A program made the translations under genes and the position numbers. A DNA stretch of 22,225 nucleotides. Source: Streptomyces sp. WM4235. GTDB taxonomy: Bacteria; Actinomycetota; Actinomycetes; Streptomycetales; Streptomycetaceae. Location: positions 1 through 22,225 of the forward strand of contig NZ_LGDE01000464.1 of assembly GCF_001279725.1 (NCBI RefSeq), read 5' to 3'. The notes below the pieces were generated by a model. The model searched no databases and was not told where the DNA came from. It saw only the letters and a program-made list of their open reading frames with translations. This document shows positions 6,191-13,153 of the stretch, piece by piece (the first letter of the stretch is position 1; every line of letters starts with the position of its first letter).

Positions 6191-7162
6191 TCAGGTGCGA
6201 GCGCCGACGGCGGCGTCCTCGCCCACATGGTCCGGCAGTCCGAACAGCGGGAACAGCCGCTCGGTGTCACGGAACGCGGTGATGCCGGTGATCCGGTCAC
6301 CGGAGAACTCGACGACCTGAAGGGCCCAGGGGGTGAAGCCGATGCCACTCGTATGGGGACGGTACTGGCCGAACGCGGGGGAGCCGTTCGCGACGGTCGG
6401 GATCAGGCGGGAGCCTCGGCAGCCGACGGCCGGGCCGGTCAGCCACGCCCGGATGTCGTGGATGCCGCGCATCCACTTCGTGTACGGCGGCAGGCACAGG
6501 GTGGCGTCGACGTGGAGCAGCATGTTCAGCTCCTCCATGTCGTAGCGGGAGAAGGCGGTGGCGTACCGCTCGGCCAGCACTCGGCGGGTGGCGTCGCTCG
6601 GGTCGGAGACCCGCTGCGCGGTGTTCCCGCGGCGGTCCGCCAATGTGGCTCGGGCCCGCTGGAGGGCGCTGTTGGCCGACGCGACGCTGGTGCCGTGGAG
6701 GTCGGCGACTTCCCTGGCCGAGAAGCCCAGAACGTCACGGAGGATCAGCGTGGCCCGCTGTCTGGGCGGCAAGTACTGGAGCGCCGCGACGAAGGCGAGT
6801 CGCACTGATTCGCCGGCCGTGGCCCGCGCCTGCGGATCTCCGCCGGGGCAGGGCTGCACCCACAGGGCGGCGTCCGACGGAGCCCCGGGCGGCGTGCCGC
6901 CCTCGCTCGGACCGGCAAGGTCCATGGGCAGTGCCCGCCGCTTGGCGGCGGCAAGGGCGTCCAGGCACACGTGGGTGGCGATGCGGTACACCCACGAACG
7001 CAGCGTCGCCCTGCCCTCGAACCCATCGATGTTCCGCCAGGCCCGCACCAGGGTCTCCTGCACGGCGTCCTCAGCCTCCGCGTACGCGCCCAGCATGCGA
7101 TAGCAGTAGCCCGTCAGTTCCCCCCGGTACGCCTCCAGCGCCTGCACCGCCGAGTCCACCAC
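6191..7162 (-). CDS. ECF sigma factor with C-terminal NTF2/SnoaL-like domain (TIGR02960/SigG-like)
   Basis: A 323-residue RNA polymerase sigma factor. Region 2 is residues ~8-75 (ALEAYRGELTGYCYRMLGAY, AEAEDAVQETLVRAWRNIDG, TLRSWVYRIATHVCLDAL). Region 4 is residues ~120-175 (VAALQYLPPRQRATLILRDV, GFSAREVADLHGTSVASANS). Residues ~190-310 form an NTF2/SnoaL-like domain (VLAERYATAFSRYDMEELNM, LPPYTKWMRGIHDIRAWL) ending in FRDTERLFPLFGLP. This order is that of the TIGR02960 group, which includes M. tuberculosis SigG. In ECF factors with such tails the tail can control activity in place of a classical anti-sigma factor, and no anti-sigma gene is adjacent here. GTG 7162 is chosen because GGAGG ends 5 nt upstream; GTG 7159 is the alternative. 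It is divergent from the membrane protein at 7254. Confidence 0.88.
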   Translation of the reverse strand: MVDSAVQALEAYRGELTGYCYRMLGAYAEAEDAVQETLVRAWRNIDGFEGRATLRSWVYRIATHVCLDALAAAKRRALPMDLAGPSEGGTPPGAPSDAALWVQPCPGGDPQARATAGESVRLAFVAALQYLPPRQRATLILRDVLGFSAREVADLHGTSVASANSALQRARATLADRRGNTAQRVSDPSDATRRVLAERYATAFSRYDMEELNMLLHVDATLCLPPYTKWMRGIHDIRAWLTGPAVGCRGSRLIPTVANGSPAFGQYRPHTSGIGFTPWALQVVEFSGDRITGITAFRDTERLFPLFGLPDHVGEDAAVGART

Positions 7163-7253
7163 TTCGTCCTCCCCCACGCGGCATTCCAGGCCAAGGGCTT
7201 GGGATGATCGCCCTACCCCCTTCAGCGGATGTCTCGAACAAGGAACCGGTGGA

Positions 7254-7880
7254 ATGAATTCTTCGCGCGCTCGGCTCGTAGCCGTGCCGGCAATCCTCTT
7301 AGCGGGCCTGGCGATGGGCGCAGTCGGGGCGCTCGCGGCCAAACTTGACGGCCCGATCTTCCATGTCGTGAGCATCGTGTTCTCGGGGGGTTGGTCGTGG
7401 GCGTGTTTCGCCTTCCTCGTCGGTTACTTCCGCCAATCGAAGGTCACGGCGGCTCTGTTGGCCTCTTCGGCATTGGCCGTCGGCGTGGTCGTCTACTACC
7501 TGTCGAAGGCTTTGAGTCCCGTGGCGCCCATTGGCATGGACGTCGCCGGCGAGTCGAGCGTGGGGGATGCCGCACCAGGAATTCTGTTCTGGGGAATAGC
7601 CGCCTTTCTTTTCGGCGCCCCGGTGGGACTCTTCGGGAACCTGGCGCGCATACCAGGCATTGCGGGCCTCTCGTTCCGTCTGCTCATTCCGTTGATCGCC
7701 TTCTATGAGACCTCGGTGCGTCTGGGCGTGGAGGAAGCCACTGCGGGGCCGGTTCCCGCGGCGACCTGGAGCGTGATTCGCGTGCTCGCCGCCCTCGCCG
7801 CCGTGGCTCTTGTGGGGCACACGCTGTGGAGGTGGCGTACGCGGTGCGACAGTCTGAAAGTCGGGGCCGAGTCACACTGA
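7254..7880 (+). CDS. Six-helix membrane protein (DUF6518-like) with an early TTA codon
   Basis: A 208-residue integral membrane protein with about six hydrophobic segments: VPAILLAGLAMGAVGALAA, VVSIVFSGGWSWACFAFLVG, TAALLASSALAVGVVVYYLS, GILFWGIAAFLFGAPVGLFG, LSFRLLIPLIAFYETSV and VIRVLAALAAVALVGHTLW. It resembles DUF6518-type actinomycete proteins; function unknown. Codon 16 (7299-7301) is TTA, so full expression in Streptomyces should need the bldA leucyl-tRNA. The gene also uses more A/T-ending codons than its neighbours, a sign of different ancestry. ATG 7254 has only a loose AAGGA about 10 nt upstream. It is divergent from the sigma factor across 91 bp. Confidence 0.75.
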   Translation: MNSSRARLVAVPAILLAGLAMGAVGALAAKLDGPIFHVVSIVFSGGWSWACFAFLVGYFRQSKVTAALLASSALAVGVVVYYLSKALSPVAPIGMDVAGESSVGDAAPGILFWGIAAFLFGAPVGLFGNLARIPGIAGLSFRLLIPLIAFYETSVRLGVEEATAGPVPAATWSVIRVLAALAAVALVGHTLWRWRTRCDSLKVGAESH

Positions 7881-7881
7881 G

Positions 7882-8106
<225 letters not shown>

Positions 8107-8121
8107 GGGAGTGATCGCCCC

Positions 8122-8715
8122 TCAGGTCGACCGCGGCGTGACCGTGCTGCCGAGCAGACGGTTCACGAGGAGTTCCGGGTAGCCGGAGGCCGGCGGGTCG
8201 ATGCCGAAGATCGCCCGCAGGTAGAGCGGTGCGACGAGTTGGTCGAGGATCTGGTCGATCGGCGGGGGGACCTCGCCGCGGGCGGCGGCGCGGTCGCGGA
8301 TGCGCTCGATCGCGCCGATGCGGCGTTCGAACTGCTCCGCGCGTTGCCCCTGCGCCGTGGCATTGCCCGGCATCGACAGGGCGACGGCCCGAATGAGCAG
8401 TCGCCCTTCGGGCGTGCGGATGCTCGCGACGCCCGCTTCCACCCAGGCCGTCAGGTCGCCGCGCAGGCTGCCGGTGTCGGCGAGCGGCCAGTCCCGTTCG
8501 AGACGGGTGACGACCACGTCGGCAAGGAGGGCCTCCCGGCTGCCCCAACGCCGGTAGACGCTGGTGTGGTTCACCCCGGCGCGCTGCGCGACCGCGGGGA
8601 TGGTGAGGTCCGCGCCCTGGGGGTCCGACAGCAGGTCGATGACGGCCTGGTGGACGGCTGATCGGACCTGCTCGGGGCTCTTGCGCAGGCGAGGGGCCGG
8701 TTGTTTCGAAGTCAC
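8122..8715 (-). CDS. TetR-family regulator, divergent from hydrolase operon
   Basis: A 197-residue TetR-type repressor. The N-terminal DNA-binding domain (residues ~15-65) contains VRSAVHQAVIDLL, then the HTH LTIPAVAQRAGVNHTSVYRR and WGSREALLADVV, the standard TetR pattern. The C-terminal part (EAGVASIRTPEGRLLIRAVA, IDQILDQLVAPLYLRAIFGI) is a usual ligand and dimer domain. GTG 8715 is chosen because TACGAT (8727-8722) lies exactly 6 nt upstream, predicting a leaderless transcript; a further GTG at 8739 falls inside the operator region and has no ribosome-binding site. The divergent arrangement with the hydrolase at 8814 and palindromes between them suggest that it represses both itself and that operon. 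The inducer is unknown. Confidence 0.88.
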   Translation of the reverse strand: MTSKQPAPRLRKSPEQVRSAVHQAVIDLLSDPQGADLTIPAVAQRAGVNHTSVYRRWGSREALLADVVVTRLERDWPLADTGSLRGDLTAWVEAGVASIRTPEGRLLIRAVALSMPGNATAQGQRAEQFERRIGAIERIRDRAAARGEVPPPIDQILDQLVAPLYLRAIFGIDPPASGYPELLVNRLLGSTVTPRST

Positions 8716-8721
8716 CCACCC

Positions 8722-8799
8722 ATCGTAAGCGCTAAGCACAACTATTTGCTTATTGGCGCCTGAGGGGGCTACAGTCCTGCCGTACGCACAGATCTGTGC
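8722..8799. promoter_or_regulatory. TetR/hydrolase divergent promoter with operator-like palindromes
   Basis: Between the two starts lie TAAGCA-N8-TGCTTA (8733-8752), an AGCGCT-centred dyad just beside it (8726-8735), and the perfect 14-bp palindrome GCACAGATCTGTGC (8786-8799). A plausible plus-strand promoter is TTGCTT (8746-8751), 18 bp, TACAGT (8770-8775). So one dyad overlaps the -35 and the palindrome overlaps the early transcript, both good repressor positions. GTGCTTA recurs near both starts. Confidence 0.6.
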
Positions 8800-8813
8800 T
8801 TAAGGAGAGTGTG

Positions 8814-10034
8814 ATGAAGCCGCTGCTGTTCCCCGGCAACCCCCAGTTCTGGTACGAGACCCTGCGCTCGATGAGCCACATCGCCTACGGCGGCGCCGAC
8901 TTCGGCGAGGTCGTCTCCACCGGCGAGCGCATCAAGGAAGGCGACTACGACAGCTGGCACGAGCAGTGGCTGGCGACCGCCGACCGGGTGGCCGACGAGG
9001 CGCGGCGGGCCCTGGACGCGGGCCACACCGTCAGCGCCCGGGACGGATTCCTGCGCGCCTCCAACTACTACCGGTCGGCGGAGTTCTTCCAGCACGGCTC
9101 CCCGTGCGACCCCCGCCACGACCACGCCTACGACCGCAGCGTGGCCTGCTTCCAGGCCGCCGCCGCGCTCTACACCCCCCGCATCGAACCGGTCCGCATC
9201 CCCTACGAGGGCACCACCCTGCCCGGCTACCTCTACCGGGTCGACGACACGGGCACGCCCCGCCCGACCCTGATCATGCACAGCGGGTTCGACGGCACCG
9301 CCGAGGAACTCCACTTCAGCGGCGCGCTGGCCGCCGTGGAGCGCGGGTACACCGTGCTGACCTTCGACGGCCCCGGGCAGCCCGGCCCCCGCCACCACCA
9401 GGGCATGGTCTTCCGCCCGGACTGGGAGAACGTCATCACCCCGGTCGTCGACTTCGCCGAGGCGCTGCCCGAGGTCGACAACGCCCGCATCGCGCTTCTC
9501 GGGAGCAGCATGGGCGGCCTGCTCGCCCCCAGGGCCGCCGCCTTCGAGCACCGCCTCGCCGCCGTGATCGCCGTCGACGGCGTCTACGACCTCGGCCAGA
9601 TATCCGTCCGCAACATCCCGGGCGACCGGGAGCAGGCCGAACGGCTCCTGCGCGCCGAGTCCGCCCCCGAACTCGACGCAGGCTTCGAGGAGATCATGGC
9701 CCAGGACGCCACCTCCCGATGGGCGTTCAACCACGGCATGTACGTGATGGGCGTCGACACCCCCAGGGCCTTCTGCGCCTCCTACCTCGACTACACCCTC
9801 GCCGACGGCATCGCCGAGCTGATCCAGTGCCCCACCCTCGTGTGCGACGCCGCCGAGGACGAGTTCTTCAAGGGCCAGCCCGAGCAGCTCTACGAGCACC
9901 TGACCTGCCCCAAGACCCTGATGTTGTTCACCGCCGAGGAAGGTGCCGGCGCCCACTGCCACCCCGGTGCCATGCGCCTGGCCCTCGCCCGCATCCTCAA
10001 CTGGCTCGACACCACACTCGCGACCGTCGCCTGA
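8814..10034 (+). CDS. Alpha/beta hydrolase, FrsA / dihydroxypseudooxynicotine-hydrolase type
   Basis: A 406-residue serine hydrolase with an N-terminal helical cap (residues ~1-120, including DEARRALDAGHTVSARDGFL and RASNYYRSAEFF) before the alpha/beta core. Core motifs are LIMHSGFDGTAEE (oxyanion region), VLTFDGPGQ, the nucleophile elbow G-S-S-M-G-G (Ser232), TLVCDAAEDEFF (Asp349 or a neighbour) and GAGAHCHPGA (His381). This layout is that of FrsA-like and 2,6-dihydroxypseudooxynicotine hydrolases, which cut C-C or ester bonds in aromatic or ketone substrates. The substrate here is unknown. ATG 8814 has GGAG 6 nt upstream. It is followed 78 bp later by an NTF2-fold gene, and the pair is probably under control of the divergent TetR protein, so a detoxification or catabolic role is likely. 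Confidence 0.88.
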   Translation: MKPLLFPGNPQFWYETLRSMSHIAYGGADFGEVVSTGERIKEGDYDSWHEQWLATADRVADEARRALDAGHTVSARDGFLRASNYYRSAEFFQHGSPCDPRHDHAYDRSVACFQAAAALYTPRIEPVRIPYEGTTLPGYLYRVDDTGTPRPTLIMHSGFDGTAEELHFSGALAAVERGYTVLTFDGPGQPGPRHHQGMVFRPDWENVITPVVDFAEALPEVDNARIALLGSSMGGLLAPRAAAFEHRLAAVIAVDGVYDLGQISVRNIPGDREQAERLLRAESAPELDAGFEEIMAQDATSRWAFNHGMYVMGVDTPRAFCASYLDYTLADGIAELIQCPTLVCDAAEDEFFKGQPEQLYEHLTCPKTLMLFTAEEGAGAHCHPGAMRLALARILNWLDTTLATVA

Positions 10035-10112
10035 AAGCCCCGCCGGCGCCCTGCGCATCGCCGGCGCCGGCCCCGGCCCTCCCCTGCCACCTCACACCAC
10101 AAGGAAGTCCCG

Positions 10113-10505
10113 ATGAACCGCACCGGAATCGAAGCCGCCCTCAACGACCTGCTCTTCAACCGCGACATCACCCTGGAGGAGGCCGCCGAGCGCCACTTCA
10201 CCCCCGGGTACCGCCAGCGCACCGACGGCCAGTGGGCCGACCGCGCGGAGTTCCTCGACCACATCGGTCACCTGCGCGGCATCGTCGCCGGAGGCACGGT
10301 CGAGATCCACGACGAGTTGTACGACGGCGACAAGTACGCCGACCGGCACACCTGCCACATCACCAAGAACGACGGCAGCACCGTCACCATGGAGGTCTAC
10401 GTCTTCGCCGACCTCGCCCCCGACGGCCGCTTCCACCGCATCGAGGAGACCACCTTGATGCTGAGCGGTTCCGACGCCGACCGCAACATCGGCAGCGCCC
10501 GCTGA
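10113..10505 (+). CDS. SnoaL-like NTF2-fold protein, second gene of hydrolase operon
   Basis: A 130-residue protein of the SnoaL-like/NTF2 superfamily: helices GIEAALNDLLFNRDITLEEA, then HFTPGYRQRTDGQWADRAEF, then beta strands (GTVEIHDELYDGDKYADRHT, TVTMEVYVFADLAPDGRFHR, IEETTLML). Small proteins of this fold act as isomerases, cyclases or binding proteins on polyketide-like and aromatic compounds; the reaction cannot be told. ATG 10113 follows AAGGAAG with 6-nt spacing. It shares orientation with the hydrolase 78 bp upstream, with only a weak GC hairpin (10041-10066) between. The inferred job is to act on the hydrolase substrate or product. Confidence 0.82.
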   Translation: MNRTGIEAALNDLLFNRDITLEEAAERHFTPGYRQRTDGQWADRAEFLDHIGHLRGIVAGGTVEIHDELYDGDKYADRHTCHITKNDGSTVTMEVYVFADLAPDGRFHRIEETTLMLSGSDADRNIGSAR

Positions 10506-10644
10506 CGTCGCCCAGCACGCCGACCGCCGCACCGTGAGAGGCGACGTCACGGGCGGCTCCCGCAAGCACGTGACGGTGTCGTTGGTGCCGTCCCTCATGG
10601 GGCCCGCGTTCACTTCCGCGCCGCCGCGGCGATTCAACACGTAA

Positions 10645-10673
10645 TCGCACGGCACCGGGAATGTGCCGTGCGA
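10645..10673 (+). terminator. Hairpin, probable terminator of the hydrolase operon
   Basis: A perfect 11-bp inverted repeat TCGCACGGCAC / GTGCCGTGCGA with a 7-nt loop (CGGGAAT), 140 bp after the NTF2-fold stop codon. There is no T-run, which is common for streptomycete terminators. The rest of 10506-10848 holds no gene that I can support; a 10-bp palindrome CCGATATCGG lies at 10742-10751. Confidence 0.5.
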
Positions 10674-10848
10674 CGGGGGTGACCGCACCCTCACGCGGGA
10701 GGCCATCGCAAGCGCACGCGGCGAATCGGAGTGGCCGGGACCCGATATCGGATTTCACCCCCCGGCTGCCGGCCACCGCCGGGTCCGCAAGGGTGATTTC
10801 CGCCCGCCTTTCCACCGGTTTTTTCCGGCCAGGACCGGCTCATATCCG

Positions 10849-11107
10849 TTGATCGTTTAGTGGCTCCCTTTGGTAGGGTCCAGGTAGCCGGCTTGACCAA
10901 CCGCCGTGCCGTGACGGGGTGTTACCGGCTTTCATCCCGTCACGTGATTCGCCGAATCAGCGGGTTCCGGGGGGAGCCGGCCAATGGGGAACCCGTCGCT
11001 TTCGCTTCATCTCGCGCGTGACGGTTCCCGGACTTCCCCTCGTGCCCGCCCGGCCTCTCCATGGCTGCGAGCCGGGTTCCATCGGTCTTGTTCTCTGGGG
11101 GGTCCAC
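10849..11107 (+). promoter_or_regulatory. Promoter and highly structured leader of the ALF/AbfB gene
   Basis: A candidate promoter is TTGATC (10849-10854), 19 bp, TAGGGT (10874-10879). Three consecutive stems follow: CGTGACGGG (10910-10918) with CCCGTCACG (10936-10944); TGATTCG (10945-10951) with CGAATCA (10953-10959); and CGGGTTCC (10961-10968) with GGAACCCG (10988-10995). Back-to-back perfect stems in a ~220-nt leader suggest a cis-acting RNA element; its class is not identified. Confidence 0.5.
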
Positions 11108-12712
11108 ATCAACACGCACAGAGGAATTCCGTCGACGGGGGTCCGTCGTTCCTTCACCCGTGCCGTGATCGGCGCCACCGTCGTGGCCGGCGTCCTCGCG
11201 GTGAGCGCCGAGACCGCGGCGTTCGCGGTCCCGGTACCGCCGCACGAGGAGGTACGGGCGGTCGGCATCGGCACCACCGAGACCCAACGGGTCGACGCCG
11301 CCGCCCTGGTGCGACTCGACCCCACGTGGGACGTACTGCTGCTGAGTGACTACGACTTCATCCACGCCCTGTGGCAGAAGGCCCGGGACGGCGGTGAGAC
11401 GTACGACTCGGTGCGCACGGCGGCCGAGAGGGCCATGGCGAGCACCCTGGCCGCCGACCACGTCGCGTACATCACCACCGGTATCCATGAGGCGCACCGG
11501 CTGGATCAGCAGCGCGAGCGCGACAAGGCGGAGGCCGCACGCCTCGCCCGAGTCGCCCGGCAGCAGGTCATAACGATCATCGGCATCACGGGTTCCCCCG
11601 AGATGCTGGAGCTCAACGACGAGGGCTTCATCCGCGCGGTCCTCAGGCACCCGGCCTCCGGCCCCGAGGTGCGCGCCGCGGCCACGCAGGCACTGACCGG
11701 AGCCGCTGCGGCCCGGCAGGAGTTCATCACCAACGGCGCGCGCGAGGCCCACAACAGGGACGTCGCCAGAGAACTGCTCGAACTCGCCGAGAAGGACCGC
11801 AAGGAGGCGGAACTCCGCAAGAGGCAGGCCGAGCGCAAGAACGTCGCCGCCCTGTTCCGCGTCCCGATGACGCAGAGCCTGCTCGACGTGAGCGACGACA
11901 TCTTCCTCCGCGAGATGCTGCGGACGGCGCCCACCGATCTGCACGACTCCGAGCTGTACCGGGCCGCCCAGTCCGCGGTGAACAGCATGAATCCGGCCCA
12001 TTGGCAGAGCTTCCTCGGCAACGGTGCCGAGGCGGCCTACAAGCGCGACGACGCCGCGCGGCGCGCGAAGTCGGCGGAGGCCAACCGGGTGCTGGCGCGG
12101 CAGGTCCTCGCCGTGGCCCGGGAGAGCGGATTCAACCCGAACCTGGTGGCATCGGCCGAGAAGGCGCTGGCCACCGGTGACATGGCGGTCGCGGAGTTCC
12201 TCTCCGAGGAGGGCCAGAGGAGGGCCAGGCGGCAGTCCCTGCTGATCGGATTCGCAACGGACCCCTCCACCTGGCAGCCCATCCGCCACCCCGGTGTCAA
12301 CGGCCGAGCGGCCTCCGTCGGCCCGGTGACGTCGGCCAGCCCGTCGGACTGGCGGGAGAACGCCACGTGGCTCGTCGTCCCCTCGCTGTCCGGACAGGCG
12401 GGTTGCCACTCGTTCGAGGCCGCCTCCAAGCCCGGCCACTACCTCAGGGCCGACGAGTCCAAGAACATGGTGACCCTGGCGGCGGACGACAACACCACGG
12501 CCTTCCGCGCCGATGCCACCTGGTGTGCCCGTATGAAGGGCTGGCCTCAGAGCAGGCCCACGGCCGCCTGGTTCATCGCGGGCTCGTACAACGAGGGGAC
12601 CCAGGTGGCGATCACTCAGCGGAACGAGCTTTCCCTGCACGGGCGCTGGAGCGATGACATCGACCTGCGGGCCCACCCGGCGTGGCAGGTCGTCCCCCCA
12701 CTGGCCCCCTGA
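11108..12712 (+). CDS. Secreted ALF-repeat protein with C-terminal AbfB-like sugar-binding domain
   Basis: About 534 residues. A signal peptide (basic GVRRSFTR, then VIGATVVAGVLA, cleavage near AAFA-VPVPP at residue 40) is followed by four helical ALF-type repeats (about residues 100-135, 187-225, 281-320, 345-375). Typical pieces are VRAAATQALTGAAAARQEFI-TNGAREAHNRD and AEKALATGDMAVAEFLSEEG. The C-terminal ~150 residues contain FEAASKPGHYLRADESKN and TAFRADATWCAR, the pattern of AbfB-type arabinose-binding beta-trefoil domains. The protein is probably exported and cell-wall or polysaccharide bound; ALF-repeat function is unknown. Start choice is odd: GGGGGG (11097-11102) sits 5 nt before the in-frame ATC 11108, directly before the signal peptide, and no ATG or GTG lies there. 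Alternatives are GTG 10919 (followed by TTA, long unlikely extension) or GTG 11164 (which would remove the basic N-region). Confidence 0.8.
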   Translation: MNTHRGIPSTGVRRSFTRAVIGATVVAGVLAVSAETAAFAVPVPPHEEVRAVGIGTTETQRVDAAALVRLDPTWDVLLLSDYDFIHALWQKARDGGETYDSVRTAAERAMASTLAADHVAYITTGIHEAHRLDQQRERDKAEAARLARVARQQVITIIGITGSPEMLELNDEGFIRAVLRHPASGPEVRAAATQALTGAAAARQEFITNGAREAHNRDVARELLELAEKDRKEAELRKRQAERKNVAALFRVPMTQSLLDVSDDIFLREMLRTAPTDLHDSELYRAAQSAVNSMNPAHWQSFLGNGAEAAYKRDDAARRAKSAEANRVLARQVLAVARESGFNPNLVASAEKALATGDMAVAEFLSEEGQRRARRQSLLIGFATDPSTWQPIRHPGVNGRAASVGPVTSASPSDWRENATWLVVPSLSGQAGCHSFEAASKPGHYLRADESKNMVTLAADDNTTAFRADATWCARMKGWPQSRPTAAWFIAGSYNEGTQVAITQRNELSLHGRWSDDIDLRAHPAWQVVPPLAP

Positions 12713-13153
12713 CGGGCGTCGGGACCCCACCCCTTCGACAAGCGCGACGAGTTCGACGAGTGCGACGAGAGCGACGAGAGGGGCCTTCCGCATGACCGCG
12801 GCCGCCTCCACGGTGATCGCGGCGGTGGCGGGAACCCTCGCGGGACCCACCATCCGTGCCCGGGAGGCCCGGCGTGAGCCGGTGTTCGTACCGGCACGGG
12901 CGGATGCGCCGCAGCAGGCCGAGAGGTACGGCTGATCGCGCTGTCGGGGCTCCCTCCGAAGCTGCGGACGCCGGTCTGGCTCACGCTGCGCCCCGCCGAC
13001 GAGAACCGACAGTCCGTGTCCAAGGAGGAACAGGACGCTGCCGGGGCCGCCACCTTCCGGCAAGGGATCCTCCGGCAGGCCCACGAGGTGCGGAGCACCC
13101 GTTCTCCATGCCCATCCTGTCCATTTTTCACATATTTCGGGGGGACATTCCTC
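12713..13153 (+). other. Region between the two ALF genes, with possible decayed coding sequence
   Basis: After the 9-bp repeats, ATG 12793 opens a 47-codon frame (MTAAASTVIAAVAGTLAGPT-IRAR...) with a hydrophobic N-terminus but no ribosome-binding site, vaguely like the start of A24 prepilin peptidases. From about 12930 to 13100 a different plus frame reads LIALSGLPPKLRTPVWLTLR-PADENRQSVSKEEQDAAGAA, which looks protein-like but has no start. Together they could be a frameshifted relic. The last 50 bp are AT-rich (CCATTTTTCACATATTTC) ahead of the next gene and may hold its promoter or leader. Confidence 0.3.
12734..12778. repeat. Five tandem 9-bp repeats (NNCGACGAG)
   Basis: Five contiguous units TTCGACAAG, CGCGACGAG, TTCGACGAG, TGCGACGAG, AGCGACGAG, starting 22 bp after the stop codon of the ALF/AbfB gene. 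They share the CGACGAG core. No gene can be supported through them. Confidence 0.85.

Noticed and set aside
10900..11000. c-di-AMP (ydaO) riboswitch
   Set aside because: Only scattered GGGGGAGCC-like and GGGGAACC-like pieces are present; the GGGGUGAAUC and ACAGCUAACU parts that I remember from the motif are missing, so only a structured leader is claimed.
12793..12935. Prepilin peptidase (A24) N-terminus
   Set aside because: The resemblance is limited to a hydrophobic start with GTLAGPTIRA; no ribosome-binding site and no catalytic aspartates follow.
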